64,000 nucleotides of DNA from Enoplosus armatus (lineage: Eukaryota > Chordata > Actinopteri > Centrarchiformes > Enoplosidae), in contig NC_092189.1 in assembly GCF_043641665.1 (NCBI RefSeq), positions 10,416,833 through 10,480,832 on the forward strand, in the 5' to 3' direction. Made by a program: the position numbers and the translations under genes. This document shows, in pieces, positions 13,999 through 25,805 of the stretch. Under the pieces are notes generated by a model. That model was given only the letters and a program-made list of their open reading frames with translations, searched no databases and was not told the origin of the DNA. The number at the start of each line of letters is the position of its first letter. The stretch's first letter is position 1.

Positions 13999-16900
13999 GC
14001 ACACACACTCTGCAACAAGAATGCACACAAACGTTTGCTCAATATGTAAAAAACAGATGGAACACTGATAGAAAGTTTCAACATGTGCAGTATATGTCGG
14101 TATACTAAGTTCCTCCAACTCCTCCCCCCACCCCTCCCCCATATGTGCCTCCATCTGGCCGATGCAGTAAGACAACCAGCAGCGACAGCGTTCTTGACAG
14201 AAACCGAGTGTTTCAATTTAATGGCGGCAAGTCATGGCGTGTGTCCACCACTGTGCGCTCATTAACACTTATTTAACACCCATTATCACACTGTCACAGC
14301 ACCATCGGCCACAAACCTGCTGATGCGCACACAATCGCTGGCACACATAAAAAAAAGGTATAGGCCTACATACAGCACGTATTTACACTTACACAGATTT
14401 CTACCCAAGCTCCAGCTGATCGGATCCGGTTAGACACATGGCAATTTCAGTGTAAAATGTTTGTAATTATTGTTCAGATACCCATGCTGCTGGGAAAACG
14501 ACATGCGTGCAAAATCCTCAAATCAGGGTCAGAAAAACCTCAGAGAGTGAAATGACCCGTCAAGCGGCTTTGGCAGGCTGTTTCACACACGATGAAGCTG
14601 ATACTTTAACTGCAGCCATTGCGGTTCCATGTTAAGCCGTGGATGTGTTACACACGGCTGTAAACATGAGAGCAGAACGACGGGACGTCTTGGTTGGTTA
14701 ACTCTTTGCCATTTGAGGTTTTGAACTTAATGTGTTTGAGTTGATTGTGTTCCTGCCTCGTTTTGACTCCCTCAAAAGACCCCCGATGATTCATAGTTCC
14801 TTTTATTAAAAACACAAATGTATAATTATTGGGTTTTTCTTTCAAATTTCTCATTCCATGGTGGAGTTGGCCTGTGGTCCACTAGTATATTTTCTGCCTC
14901 AGCACAATAGACCTGCCAATAATCTGCTGCTGCCACTGGCGGCTATAAAACCAGGAAATTAGCTTGTTAGATAGACACACCTGAGGGAGCGCCCACCCTG
15001 AGAATGTCCCTCTGCATCTCTTCATTGTCTGTTTACAGTATGTGTGATAGCCATCTCCATCCCCCCACCTCACTCCTGGCTGAACTTTGGGTTAATGTAT
15101 ACACACAGCGAACAGACTGACCCACTGTGAATGTACTTGCAGCCTCAGGCCATCCAGATCCCAGAGCCTCTGTTAAATATACACTCCTCAAATCATAAAT
15201 AGAGACAAGGATGGAGAGGAGGAAGCAAAGAGTTCATCGCTTGTAAAAGAGCACAAGGTTTGGGACACAGGGGAAAAAAAATAATAATAAGGGACAAAAA
15301 GACAGAGACACATTTGGAAAGGTCAAACTGAGAGAGAAAGCAGGCCTGACACTGCACGTAAATACACCCCTCCCCAAGCGGTGGTGTTAAGTTGTTGAGA
15401 GATGTCCTGCGCTCCACTCCAAAATGCCCTCGCCTCCCTGTTATGACAGAATAACATGGACCAGTGATGCTGAGGGCTTGTTCAAAAGGTTTCGGGCCCA
15501 GTTTTTACAAGCTCAGCTCTCATTAAAGAGGTGCTGGGAGAGTGACAAGCCCGTCGAGGGGCTTTTACACTAAGCAGGAGCATGTTTCGGCACAGTGAGA
15601 CCATCTGGATCACCGATGCCCTGCTTCACACCTCCGACACCACCCCGATGGTTCCCTAGGAGAGACACCCTGGTTGCTCATTCCACTCTGTGTCTGAGGA
15701 GGGATGCAGGGATAAACGATAACCTCTGCTCCAACTCTGCCTCCCTGTTTGTCTGGGTATACGTCCAGAGATGCTATCTGTCCAATAAATCCAGGTGTGC
15801 TCGCGTCCCATCCTGCAGCTGGATTCAGCCTCGCTACATTCCTGATGGATTAACTGGGCTGTAAACGCCAAGCAAAAGACTGATAGTGGAAACTTATTTC
15901 TGTGGATCTTTATCCATGCTGGACATCTTAACAGATGATGGGATTGTAATTAAAGCCTGTTTACACACTACTATTATTACACATTACTACAGGTTTGGCG
16001 GATTATTTTCAGGCTGTTTGGGTCTCAGATCCTCGCTGTCCTGTAAATTCAGATGAATAATTAAACAGGTTTAGGCCCATATCGTTTGACCTCACAGTGC
16101 TGTCAACCAGCCAGAGGCCACACGGTGGTGTTAAAGAGTTTTTTCTGCTCCCCCATTAAAAGGCTATTCACCTTGTCACCTGCCACTTGTGATAATTAAA
16201 GAAAACATCGTAATAGTTTCCACATTTGGTGGCGTGTCTGCCCAGCGCTGCTCGGTAAGCTCTTGCCACTCCTACTGTGCTCTCAACCAGACTACACGAG
16301 CTCTTGCTGAAAATATGGAATCCCTGTGAAAATATTTAGATACTGACTGATTGTTTGAGGTATTTGGGGAAATCTATTATGGCCTTATCATACTTTATTT
16401 TAGAGCTTTTTTAGGGTTGAATAAAATAAGAGGTTTATCACAGTTGTTTTTAAGAAGGAAGGAGGACAAAAATGAAACAAAACAACTTCAAAAATACCTC
16501 CAAGCTGCTAGTATTTGGTACGTGTCCCCTTAAACTTGAAACCAGAATTGCTTACTTTCCTAAAAGAGGATGTGGCTGACAATGCTCATGTTTTTACATT
16601 TTCCTTTTTAAAGTGACATATTAGCTGTTAAATTGTGGGGGGGGTTTGCCTGCTACTAAGTCACTAATTTGTTGAAAAGTTGCATTAAGATCTGACATTA
16701 TTTGCTGTGTATAGCCAAGAACGCCTCTGAATACAAGCACATATAATCAAGACATATTAAAATAATTACTAGATAGAAAAAATGCTGTCTTGTATTAAAA
16801 GAAACCTTTCAAACAGCCATCTGCTAAGTTAAGCGATTCTCTTGCTCCAGAAACACCATGAAGGATTCTGCGGCGATGCTCTTAAATCAATCCAAGGCTG

Positions 16901-18667
16901 AAGAAGTGAATTATGTCCCTGCGGTTTAACACACCACTTGATGCTTTTGATGCACGCTGGTTTGCTGAAAACAACCAGTGTCTTGAAATCATGTGCATCA
17001 GACAAAGAATTGCTGTATGCAAAGTCACAAATCAGATGTTCTTCTAAATCAAGCTTTACTTTGATGCCATGTGTTTCTCAAATGATTGATATCTCATTTT
17101 GGAACAAATCTCCTTGAATGTTCTCTATTGTATAATTGTAAGTTTTTATTTAGTAACGCTTCATTGGATCCAACATTGTTGTGAAGATGCTAAAATAACT
17201 TACTATGGTAAAACTGCTACTTGATAGTCATATATTTGTCAAAAATGCAGAACTCTATTACTTTTATGTCCAACTGTGGTAATAAGAAACACTCATCTGG
17301 CCCATGTTTATGTTGGGGGCGAGTACAAGAGTAGTTCATTCTTTTTGTATCCTTGCACCACTATAAGGAGCTGCGAGGGGCATGAGAAAACTCATAAACA
17401 GCACTACCTCAGTTCTCTGACTTGCCTGGAAGAACAAAGATATAAATATAAACAGGCACTCACATAGCATGTTGCTCAATAACAGGCTCTTTTTTTTTGG
17501 AAATGAATATTTCCACTGTTAGCCAAGAGGTGACGACCCACAATCTGATTCTTAAATATGAACACATGGATGCAAAATCCCTTAAATGTGTTATAATCTG
17601 CGTTTCCTCTTTCACCCGCTCCACATCATTTCCTGCTTTTAATGACCTCACAGCTAAGATGATATTATGTCAACAGATAATTGCATCCAGCAATGTTTTC
17701 TATGAATCAGTGTTGTAACTATCATTACATGGATGTTGTCTGTTCAGAGAGTTCCTCTTGGCTGTTGTGTGCGTGTTCTCCACGTCCCGGGCTTCGCTGC
17801 CTGGCACCGAGCCCTTTCGCTCCTCTGGGTGCTCCTGAGGTCCTCGTGGGCTGCCGACTGGCCCGGCCTGTGTCCAGCTGTTTATTTTTCAAAAGGAAGA
17901 ATGTCGGCTCTGCTGTTAAACACTGTGGTTTCACAAAGCTAACTTTAATAAGAAGGCTGATGAGAGACTGAGAGGGGAGGGGTCTGGATGTGGTTTACGT
18001 GTGGGTGCATAGTGTTAGTGATCCATAGTGCAATTTATCAGGTTAGATAACTAGATAGGACTTTGACCATTATGTAATCAAATTTAAATCTAAATAAGAT
18101 TATCTCGCTTACTGGGAAATATATTTTTTTCAGCGCAGCCTTTGACTTCAATGACACAGACACAACCATCTCCAAACTAAATATCTCCAACTATCCAAGA
18201 GGCAGCATTCCCCCTGTCTCCTACAAATAAACTGAGCGCAGTCGAGCCTTCCAAGATCATCATCCGAACGAGAACAAGATATCAAGAAGAGTCACACGTT
18301 TTTATTCGACTCTTGCGGTGACCAGAGGGAATAACAGACACATCGACTGAAGGATACAAGTAACCCGAGGACACTAGGCTCGCACAGCTGTGCATCTGAG
18401 CTGCTGTCAATGTGACGACGGTATCTGTAGCCTGTGATATAGTGCTCAATGCAAAGCAGGCTGCAAGGAAAGACGGACGGAGGGAAGAGGGGAAGGATTA
18501 GGCCACTTCCTTCCCAACAATGTCCATCAGAAAGCAATAACCACCAATAAAATAATCAACATTTCCTAGGCAGCATTTTCCTTTGAAGACAATTTAAGAT
18601 AGAGTGAAGCTATTTAACACATTTCTGAATTTCCCTGATGAAGATGTACAGAATGTCAGGTTAAATA

Positions 18668-18937
18668 GGCCCTGTTTACACCTGGCATTAACATGCGTCT
18701 CCTCATGCGTCTCGAGTGACCACTGCTCTATATGCAAATAAACACGTACATCATTTCCGTTTGCAACGTGTTGATGTTTTTAACCAAGCAGCAATGCACT
18801 TCCCGCGCCTAGTATGAATAAATAAATAAAAATGACTTGATGTACTTCAGCTTCACCACCTCCGAATGTGGTATGAGCGATCGGATCCCAATGCGGATCA
18901 CCCAAGACACATGTTAATACCAGGTGTAAACAGGGCC
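18668..18937. mobile_element. MITE-like element, 270 bp, with near-perfect terminal inverted repeats
   Basis: The left end GGCCCTGTTTACACCTGG continues as CATTAACATG. The right end, reverse-complemented, reads GGCCCTGTTTACACCTGG followed by TATTAACATG: 28 bases with one mismatch. The interior has no coding capacity and contains GATCGGATCC-type sequence. Short, non-coding and TIR-bounded fits a non-autonomous DNA transposon. I could not identify a convincing target-site duplication, so the superfamily is left open. Confidence 0.82.
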
Positions 18938-19492
18938 GGAGTTGGAGAAACTCTATTGAGCAAATAAGAAGGTGGATGTGAGGAGTGTAGGAGGACTACT
19001 TGACTCTCTTGAAATCTTTCCCCTGCAGCATAATGTAAAAAGGCACCTGGATTTTCTGCTACGGATACCCTCTTCATAACTGACTTCATACACCGTGAAT
19101 GTAAAGCAATTCAGTCGGTCACTAAAACATATGCCTGCAGACTTCAAAACAAACACACATGCACAAAACACACACTCTCCAGCATATTAATACTTGAAAA
19201 AACTGCCTGCAGCTATAGCGGAACAAATCTAAAACGAGACCACTTATGAAAACAAATTTCCTGCGTTTATTATTTTAAAATGGTCATTAATGGATCTTAT
19301 ACGGCCTATGTATTCTTCCTGTGGCGATAGATTGCATAGGTAGCTGCAAGCTTCCTGTCTGATTTATTATGGCTTTAAAAACAAAATGCAGCCCTAGGGG
19401 TGAAGAGGGGTGTTGGCCCTTTGTGGGTCTCCATCTCCCTAAAGCCGGGCTTTCCCCGTCTCCTCCTCCAGGCAGGAGAGCAGGAAGCTGGG

Positions 19493-19493
<1 letters not shown>

Positions 19494-19529
<36 letters not shown>
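19494..19529. repeat. Poly-G tract of 36
   Basis: Thirty-six consecutive G on the plus strand, bounded by C on both sides. It lies inside the presumed collagen intron and would be C-rich in that transcript. It is the longest homopolymer in the window. Confidence 0.93.
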
Positions 19530-20065
19530 CGTGCAGGCTGATCCCCAGACAGGCCGGCTAACACCAGCAGACAGATGATGGGCTTCACGCAATAAGTTAT
19601 ACTGTATTTCTGAGCCTATTAGACACTACACTGCTGCAGACAATGGGAGTTTAATAGCAACCCACTACATACTGTATGTAGGAATTTGGAGATACAATAC
19701 ATACAAGTAGCTGTACAGAAAGCAGACAGGAATTTACATTAACAAATGAACTTTTGTTGGCATGTGTACATCATCAAGGATGTGAACATGCTCTCTCAAT
19801 TATATAAATACACACAAACACATATACGTGGGGGGCCTGTGTTCCAGTTCAGTGTGTTAATGAGCTCTTATCTGATGGAAGTTGATCTGGCCGCACAGCC
19901 AGGGGTCTGACCTCCTGCCCTCATATACACTAACACCAAAGACTTAGATGCCCTACACTGACTGAAGGGGCTCCGTCCTAACTGTGACCTGAGACACAAA
20001 CGTACAAAACGCGACAGTGTTTTTAATCTAATCAATAAACCAAATACAATATATCAACAAGGGCT

Positions 20066-20290
20066 TGCTTAATTGATTGTTTAGTCTATCAAATATCAGA
20101 AAAAAAGAGAAAAATGTCCATCACAACTTCCTAAAGCCCAAAGTGACATCTTCTAATTGGGTGTTTTGTGCGACCAACGGGCCAAATTCCTATGATATTC
20201 AGTTTACAATCACAAAAGAAAAGAAAAGCAGCAAATCCTCACCAGTGAGAAGCTGTAACTATACTGGACATTTGGCATTTTTAAATGAAA
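20066..20290 (+). repeat. Interspersed MITE-like repeat, copy B (partial)
   Basis: Shares with the family seen at 5308 and 35711 the order AATTGATTGTTTAGTCTAT, AAAGCCCAAAGTGACATCTT, GATATTCAGTTTACAAT and GAGAAGCTGTAACT. The left terminus is eroded, since no clear CTGCAACTAA end is visible. Confidence 0.65.
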
Positions 20291-22390
20291 AAAAAAGACT
20301 GATCATATTTGCTCTAGTATTAACATTAAATTTTCCCACAGTTAAAAAGAGATTTTTGTCAAAGCAGCTTGCACTCCAACAACCTCTAGTAGGCAACTCA
20401 AATTGTTGCTGTCTAATGAAAACCTGCCCCAAAGTGTTTTTTCAGAGGCCTTGTGTGTAGATGTTACACCACGGCAGACTGTGTAAGCCTTCGATTAGTT
20501 AAAACATTAAAATCCCACAAAACTGTCATTTCAATGCATGGGTCATGACTGCATTGTTTCAGCACCCTCTCCTGCTGCGCAGTCTTTCTGTGACTGTTGA
20601 CTGAGTAATATTAATGGGTGTCTCTGGCTGGTATTTCATTTTGGGCCTGTGCCCAAGTGTGGGCAGACTGCGAGCCCCCCTAGCCGGTATCAGACCCGTT
20701 AAACAGCCTTTAAATGCAAATTGCAGAGATGACAATTCACTCCCCCTACACAGAACGCATGCAGCCCTCACATGGTTCTAATTAGCTGAGCCAAAAGGTG
20801 TTGTGTTCATGTGTAAGTAATGAATGTGTGTGTACGTTTTGTGTGTCTGTTGCGAGAACAGGCGGTGTTAATTGCAAACACCTGAAGCTTGTAAGCAGAG
20901 TTGGGCTCTGTGACATAGTTTGCCTAAGCCGCAACGACTGCTGACCGTGTCGTATACGTGAGCATGAAAGTGTCACAATGGTGCTTCACTGAGTGGATAC
21001 GAGAGATAAATGTCCCTGGAGTCAAAGCCTCGGGTCAAATACTATCTATAGAGTCTCTGCTACTCCAGTGGTGACTGAACCAGAGGGCCTTGCCTTCTAA
21101 ATACTTACATTTTTCATCAGAAGGAAGTCATTCAGTCAGAAGTGTCAATGACAAATTCAACATCATCATTCCCAGCGCTGCTGCGGAAGTGCTGCCCCCT
21201 GTTGGGCCCCTGTCTTCATGCACGCTGAAAGGGGAGCACCCTGATGCAGAGGGCAGAGCTTTAATGGCAGAAATGCGGCTCATGCTGTGTGGCAGTGTGT
21301 CTCTCACACACACACACATACAGGCAGAAATACCTTGGCCTGTGATCCTGGTGGTGAGAGATTCAAGTTTCAGGTGGGAAGAGTTGGTGCTAAAAGGGAG
21401 AGGAGGGTCTCTTCTTACAGTGTCGTGTTGAGAGAGGTGCCTCTGTCGGCCCCTCAAAGGCTCAGAGACAGAAACTCAGACTCACACAAACACACACACA
21501 TGTAGCCACATGGGACCATGATACAGACTGTACACTCTCCCACAAGGACTCAGATGGGATGCACACATGTAGACACAGCACAGCTCAGATACATGTACAT
21601 AAAAACATTTGACATAAGCCACATATACAGTACATAGCACAAACACATGCACACCACAGATAATAACCAGCTCATGTGGCTTCTTGTGGCAAATCTCCAA
21701 ATCCAAGTTTATCAGCAAAGTAACCCTCTTAAGAAATAAACACATTTTATAGAGAAATGTTAACAAGTCTGTATTGAGCAATCTAATTGTTGGGACATGA
21801 AAAGAAGTGCATGTCCACAGGCATTCGGTTGCCATCAAAGCCGCAATAAACAAAATAGCCTTTTGTTTCACCAAAAAAACAAAACTGCATATTTAAAGAA
21901 CAGAAACTGGAAAGAGGGACCTTTAAATAGACTTCTGAATAGTTGTGGAGGGATTGTGTTTCAGTGCCGAAAACCGCTCGATTACACAGCAGTTCAGCAA
22001 AATTGACAGGAAAATGGGATGCACCATCTGATACAATAATATGATCTAATTACATTAAAATGCATGAATACCCAGCAAGGGAAGAGCAGGATAGTAATCC
22101 TAATTGGGCAACTTTTTACAAGGTACATGTACCTCTGATTACAATTCTACTGAGCCAAACTTCGTAGGAATGCACTTAGTGTCGACAGTGGAACTCCAGT
22201 AAAGGGCTAGAAGTTGCATTAACAGTATCCAACAAACGCTCGCACCAACTTCGCTGACCAGCCAGAGCCAGCGAGCTATCTTGGCACAGCAGACTTCAGA
22301 CTGGAAAACAGAATGTGTTGAAAGTGGGCCAGAAATTCCACTTGTGAACGCTTTCACCTGTTCTTGTTGTTGCAGGGCTATTCACACCCG

Positions 22391-22419
22391 GAGACAGAGA
22401 GAGAGAGAGAAGACAGAAA

Positions 22420-22452
<33 letters not shown>

Positions 22453-22468
22453 AGAGCAAGGGAAAGGA
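22391..22468. repeat. Polypurine tract with (GA)n and (GAAA)n
   Basis: A nearly pure A/G stretch. It starts as GA repeats, becomes about ten GAAA units, then decays into AG-rich sequence. Confidence 0.93.
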
Positions 22469-23942
22469 AATTCCCCAAATGTGTGGATAAGCATCTTAAA
22501 AACTCGACCTCTGCCGTATCATAGAAACATTTAAGAGAAGGAAATGTGTGCACGCGGATGCTCTCTCTTCAGTAACATTGTTAAGATTGCACTGAAGTTG
22601 CAATTTATTTTATAAACTGGAATGCCGTGAATGCCAGCTTCAATAAAAACACGCACACATCCTGTTGCTGAAAGCCAGAGAATTTCTCTGGCAGTAAAGC
22701 ACAGTCTTCCTCTCCATAGGTGAGGTCAAATGTAAACCATTAAATACACAGCTGAGATCAGTTGGTCACACCCACAGATGTCCACGCTTCATCAATAAGT
22801 GTGGACACATCACATCAGCCACTTTACCCAAAATAACACAACGGGGGACTCTGCGTGTACCATGATGTGGCTCACACACTGTTCTCCACGCGTGGAACTA
22901 TCACAAGCCTTGTAATGAACACCGCAAGCCAAACGTGGCCAATCTTGGCACACGGCTCCATCTGTGAAAGTCAGCATCCCCCACTGACACAAGGCATCAG
23001 GGCTCAGTCTGGACCTCCCAACCCCACTGATCTGCTGAGTGTTGAGCCCTGCTGTCACAGTATGGGCCCTGCACAGGCTTAGGGGCCGTAATCCGCCGCA
23101 CAGAAAAAGACACACACAAATACACTCTTAAAGTTCAGGAGAGCTGCCAAAAGATTCACAAGCAGCCAGTCGTGCCTTGACTGTAAATCAGGACCCTATC
23201 AGGTGTTTCGTTTGGTTTGTTTATGTGTTGTGGTGCTAAAGCTACAAAGAGCAGAGACAGATACCTGGAGGACAGGAGCACTCTTGGCCAACGTCTCGAG
23301 TTGTCCGCAATTTTGGCATCAGCACCACCACTTTCTGCAGACACACAGAGCAAATTCCAGTGTAAGACAAAAAAAACATTTATTTATTCTCAATGTGAAA
23401 CAGTGGAAGTTATGAAAGTTTTTGTTTGGTTTGAATGTGTTTGGAAGCCACTGAGTAGTTCAAATGTGTCAGAACAAGTGAGGATAAATGGAACTCATTA
23501 AGCAAAAAATCAGAAAATGGAATAAGGTTAAAATAATCTCAAGGACTGCCAATAACATTAATGAGATCATCATCTTTTTTGCGTGACATGCAGCTCTAAA
23601 AATGAAAGGAGTTCCCTCAAGTTCTTTTCCATGTGATAAAATTATAGGTTGGTGTGTATCATCAGTGGTTATGTCACCCTATAAAGAGCTTTCACTGCAA
23701 ACTAATTGGCCAGCTGCATGCACGGTTGATCCCTAAGGTCATGCATTAAAAGAGAATGATTTCAGGAGGAATAATTAGGGTGCAATTGCCAAAAAGTGCC
23801 ACAAACTGTGCGTTTGTAAACCTCGCTGCATTACGTTCCCTGTTATTACGCACACTTTACGCACAGGTGAGCAGCGCGCCTGTCAGAGGTTCACATGCAG
23901 AATATATGTATTTATCAACGGCAATCAGTGTACGTCATGTAC

Positions 23943-24236
23943 CTCTTCCACGAGCCTCCCGATTGAGGTGCTCAGCTCTGGAATTAGGGTCCCATCCTCG
24001 TTTATAAAAGTCCTGTGCGGCGGGTGGAGGATGGACGCTTTGTCCATCTCCATCTGCAGCCGGTTCTCCAGCTGGTAGGTCTTGAGGCTCATCAGAAGAC
24101 ACACAGTGACGGAGCTCAGGGACATCAGCAAGCACAGAGCGATGGGAAAACCTGGAAGCCACCGCTGGACCACGGACTTGGGCGCACACTGGCAAACCGG
24201 CTTACTTTCCCCGATAGAGTCGCTGGCTGTATCCAT
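23943..24236 (-). CDS. col23a1: Membrane collagen, first coding exon (collagen alpha-1(XXIII)-like), partial gene
   Basis: A 98-codon exon starting at the ATG at 24236 (A at -3, G at +4) and ending in phase 0 at GAG before the donor GTACAT. An open frame continues upstream to a TTG at 24323, but an in-frame stop follows at 24339-24341, so the internal ATG is the plausible start. The product has a short N-terminal cytoplasmic segment with a Cys-x-Cys (residues 15 and 17), one hydrophobic membrane anchor (about 28-51) and then a Gln/Glu/Met-rich coiled-coil-like stretch (about 54-68). This is the plan of type II transmembrane collagens (XIII, XXIII, XXV). Gly-X-Y exons would come later and are not seen. 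Gene order next to clk4 favours XXIII over its paralogues. The ectodomain would be extracellular and trimeric. The call rests on topology and synteny, not on a collagen repeat. Confidence 0.7.
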
Positions 24237-24660
24237 GCTGAAATCCTGCTTCAAAGTCCTCTTGATGAAAGACAATAACTCGTCTAGTTCTGAAACTAAA
24301 CTGTAATCAGGCTCCGTGGACAAACTAAGCAGCGCACCTCACACATTCACAACACTAACTCCACTACACTAGGCTCGGGGTTCAAAGCGCTGTCTTAAAT
24401 TAGTCTTGGAACAAGAGGCAGCAGCAGTGCGCACCGGGTTTACACCAGACACAGATGGGAGCGATCTGGATGCCCAGAGAACCAGAGAAGAGGCGCCTAA
24501 TAACTTGCAGGTCGGTGTTTCCTGTTGGGGAGTATCCTACGTGGATGTGCAATTGCAACTACCAATGGGGCCAATTGTTTGCCTCCCTAAAACTTGCACG
24601 TTCAACTAGTTGAGATGCGCCCGCCCTGCTGACCACGTGGGAGGCTGCAGATTGACAGCT
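24237..24660 (-). promoter_or_regulatory. 5' UTR and probable promoter region of the collagen gene
   Basis: Upstream of the exon on its own strand. It includes an in-frame stop at 24339-24341 that limits the N-terminus. I see no TATA box. An E-box CACGTG lies near 24633. The plus-strand frame at 24406-24609 has no family resemblance and is treated as chance. Confidence 0.4.
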
Positions 24661-25230
24661 GTGAGTGAGACTGAGGGTTTGGCTTGGACAACTTCTGATC
24701 GCGCTCAAGGACCTCAGTTCACTACGGTGTGGTCCCTGCAGCTAATATTATTCACCAGTGTTTCCAAACCCTCCGTAGTCGAAATTCATAAAGACAACTG
24801 GAACAGTGACTGTGCCTTGTTAATTAAATTAATTGTGAAATTTGCAGAATAATGTATTGTTTATGAGGCTTCAAAATAAAAAACCGGTGAAGCGGGAACA
24901 AAAAGACTGTTTGGAATACAATATAATTATTTTCGTTGTCTGACCCACTTTCTACTTTCCCCTCTCATCGGTTTGAGACCGGTGCTGTGATCAATTCAGT
25001 TTGTAATAAATGTTATTTTACTTTAACATTAACGAGGCCGATATCTCACATTCTACAGAAAGTCAGAATGATTCTTAATTACAATGTTTATCGATTTAGG
25101 TTACTGCCCTGAAAGCTCCACCATGTTGGCCTTCTGATGAGGAAGCTTTTTACTGCCATCCTGCGGATTGATGCAGCTACTGCACCTAACAGAGCATCTA
25201 TCACTGCACTGAATACACACAGGACACACT
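24661..25230. other. Short intergenic spacer between clk4 3' end and collagen promoter
   Basis: AT-rich, no exon or repeat recognised. The two minus-strand genes are about 1 kb apart, measured from poly(A) signal to start codon. Confidence 0.5.
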
Positions 25231-25805
25231 TCTGTCTTCTATTCACGTTTATTGAGAAAATGTACATGATACTGCAAAAGTTACATAACCAGTCAGTGAA
25301 AAACAAAATATCTGAACAAATTCTATGTACAAGGATTTTCTGCCCGCAATAACTTTTTTACATCTACAATGCTGAATAAATTACTGGTGAGAGACTGACG
25401 CAGGTAAAGCAATTCTCAATCGGTTACATCACCCACTTGACAATTTAAAGAGAACATGGACACAAATTGGACTAATCATGAATAAAACACAGCTCTACCA
25501 GTATATGCTCAGAAGCTAGGAATTAAATTACAATGGCAAATAAATAGAAATCAGTTGGGGGATTCATTACATGAGAACATATCACAGATGAAAACATAAC
25601 TTGTTGACGAGCGAGACCAAGAGACACACTGGCTTAGGACAGGACGCAGCAGAGTAGGGCAGTGGACTGATACAGTCGGTTAAGGTACACCTCTCCTGGA
25701 GAGTCAGGAAGTAGAGGCTGGCACTGAGCACCATGATAAACGTCATGGTGACGACGGCCAGGCCCTGACCGAGGTTACAGGTCAGAGGTTTACAGGTTCA
25801 GGAGT
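25230..25805 (-). other. 3' UTR of clk4-like gene with poly(A) signal
   Basis: On the minus strand an AATAAA hexamer lies at 25253-25248, about 550 bases after the stop codon, so cleavage would fall near 25220-25238. The UTR itself shows no repeat or other feature I recognise. Its end is inferred from the hexamer only. Confidence 0.55.

Larger units (their letters stand above)
1..23942 (-). other. Probable intron 1 of the membrane collagen gene (col23a1-like); no exon recognised
   Basis: This stretch lies downstream, on the minus strand, of the donor that ends the collagen first exon. I see no collagenous Gly-X-Y exon or other convincing coding exon on either strand. The open frames here are short, run through CA/GT repeats, or lack an ATG and family resemblance. 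What it does hold is microsatellites, a truncated SINE (4160-4255), copies of an interspersed repeat (5308-5541, about 20066-20290), a MITE-like element (18668-18937) and homopolymer tracts (9365-9384, 19494-19529). A very long first intron is known for human COL23A1, so intron is the simplest reading. The assignment is an inference, because the next exon is outside the window or unrecognised. Confidence 0.55.

Noticed and set aside
13600..14216. Long minus-strand frames (up to 191 codons)
   Set aside because: They exist because the (CA)n run at 13939-13995 has no stops when read as Cys-Val; repeat artefact.
24237..24323. N-terminal extension of the collagen frame starting at TTG
   Set aside because: TTG is not a credible vertebrate start, there is an in-frame stop just upstream, and a well-placed ATG exists at 24236.
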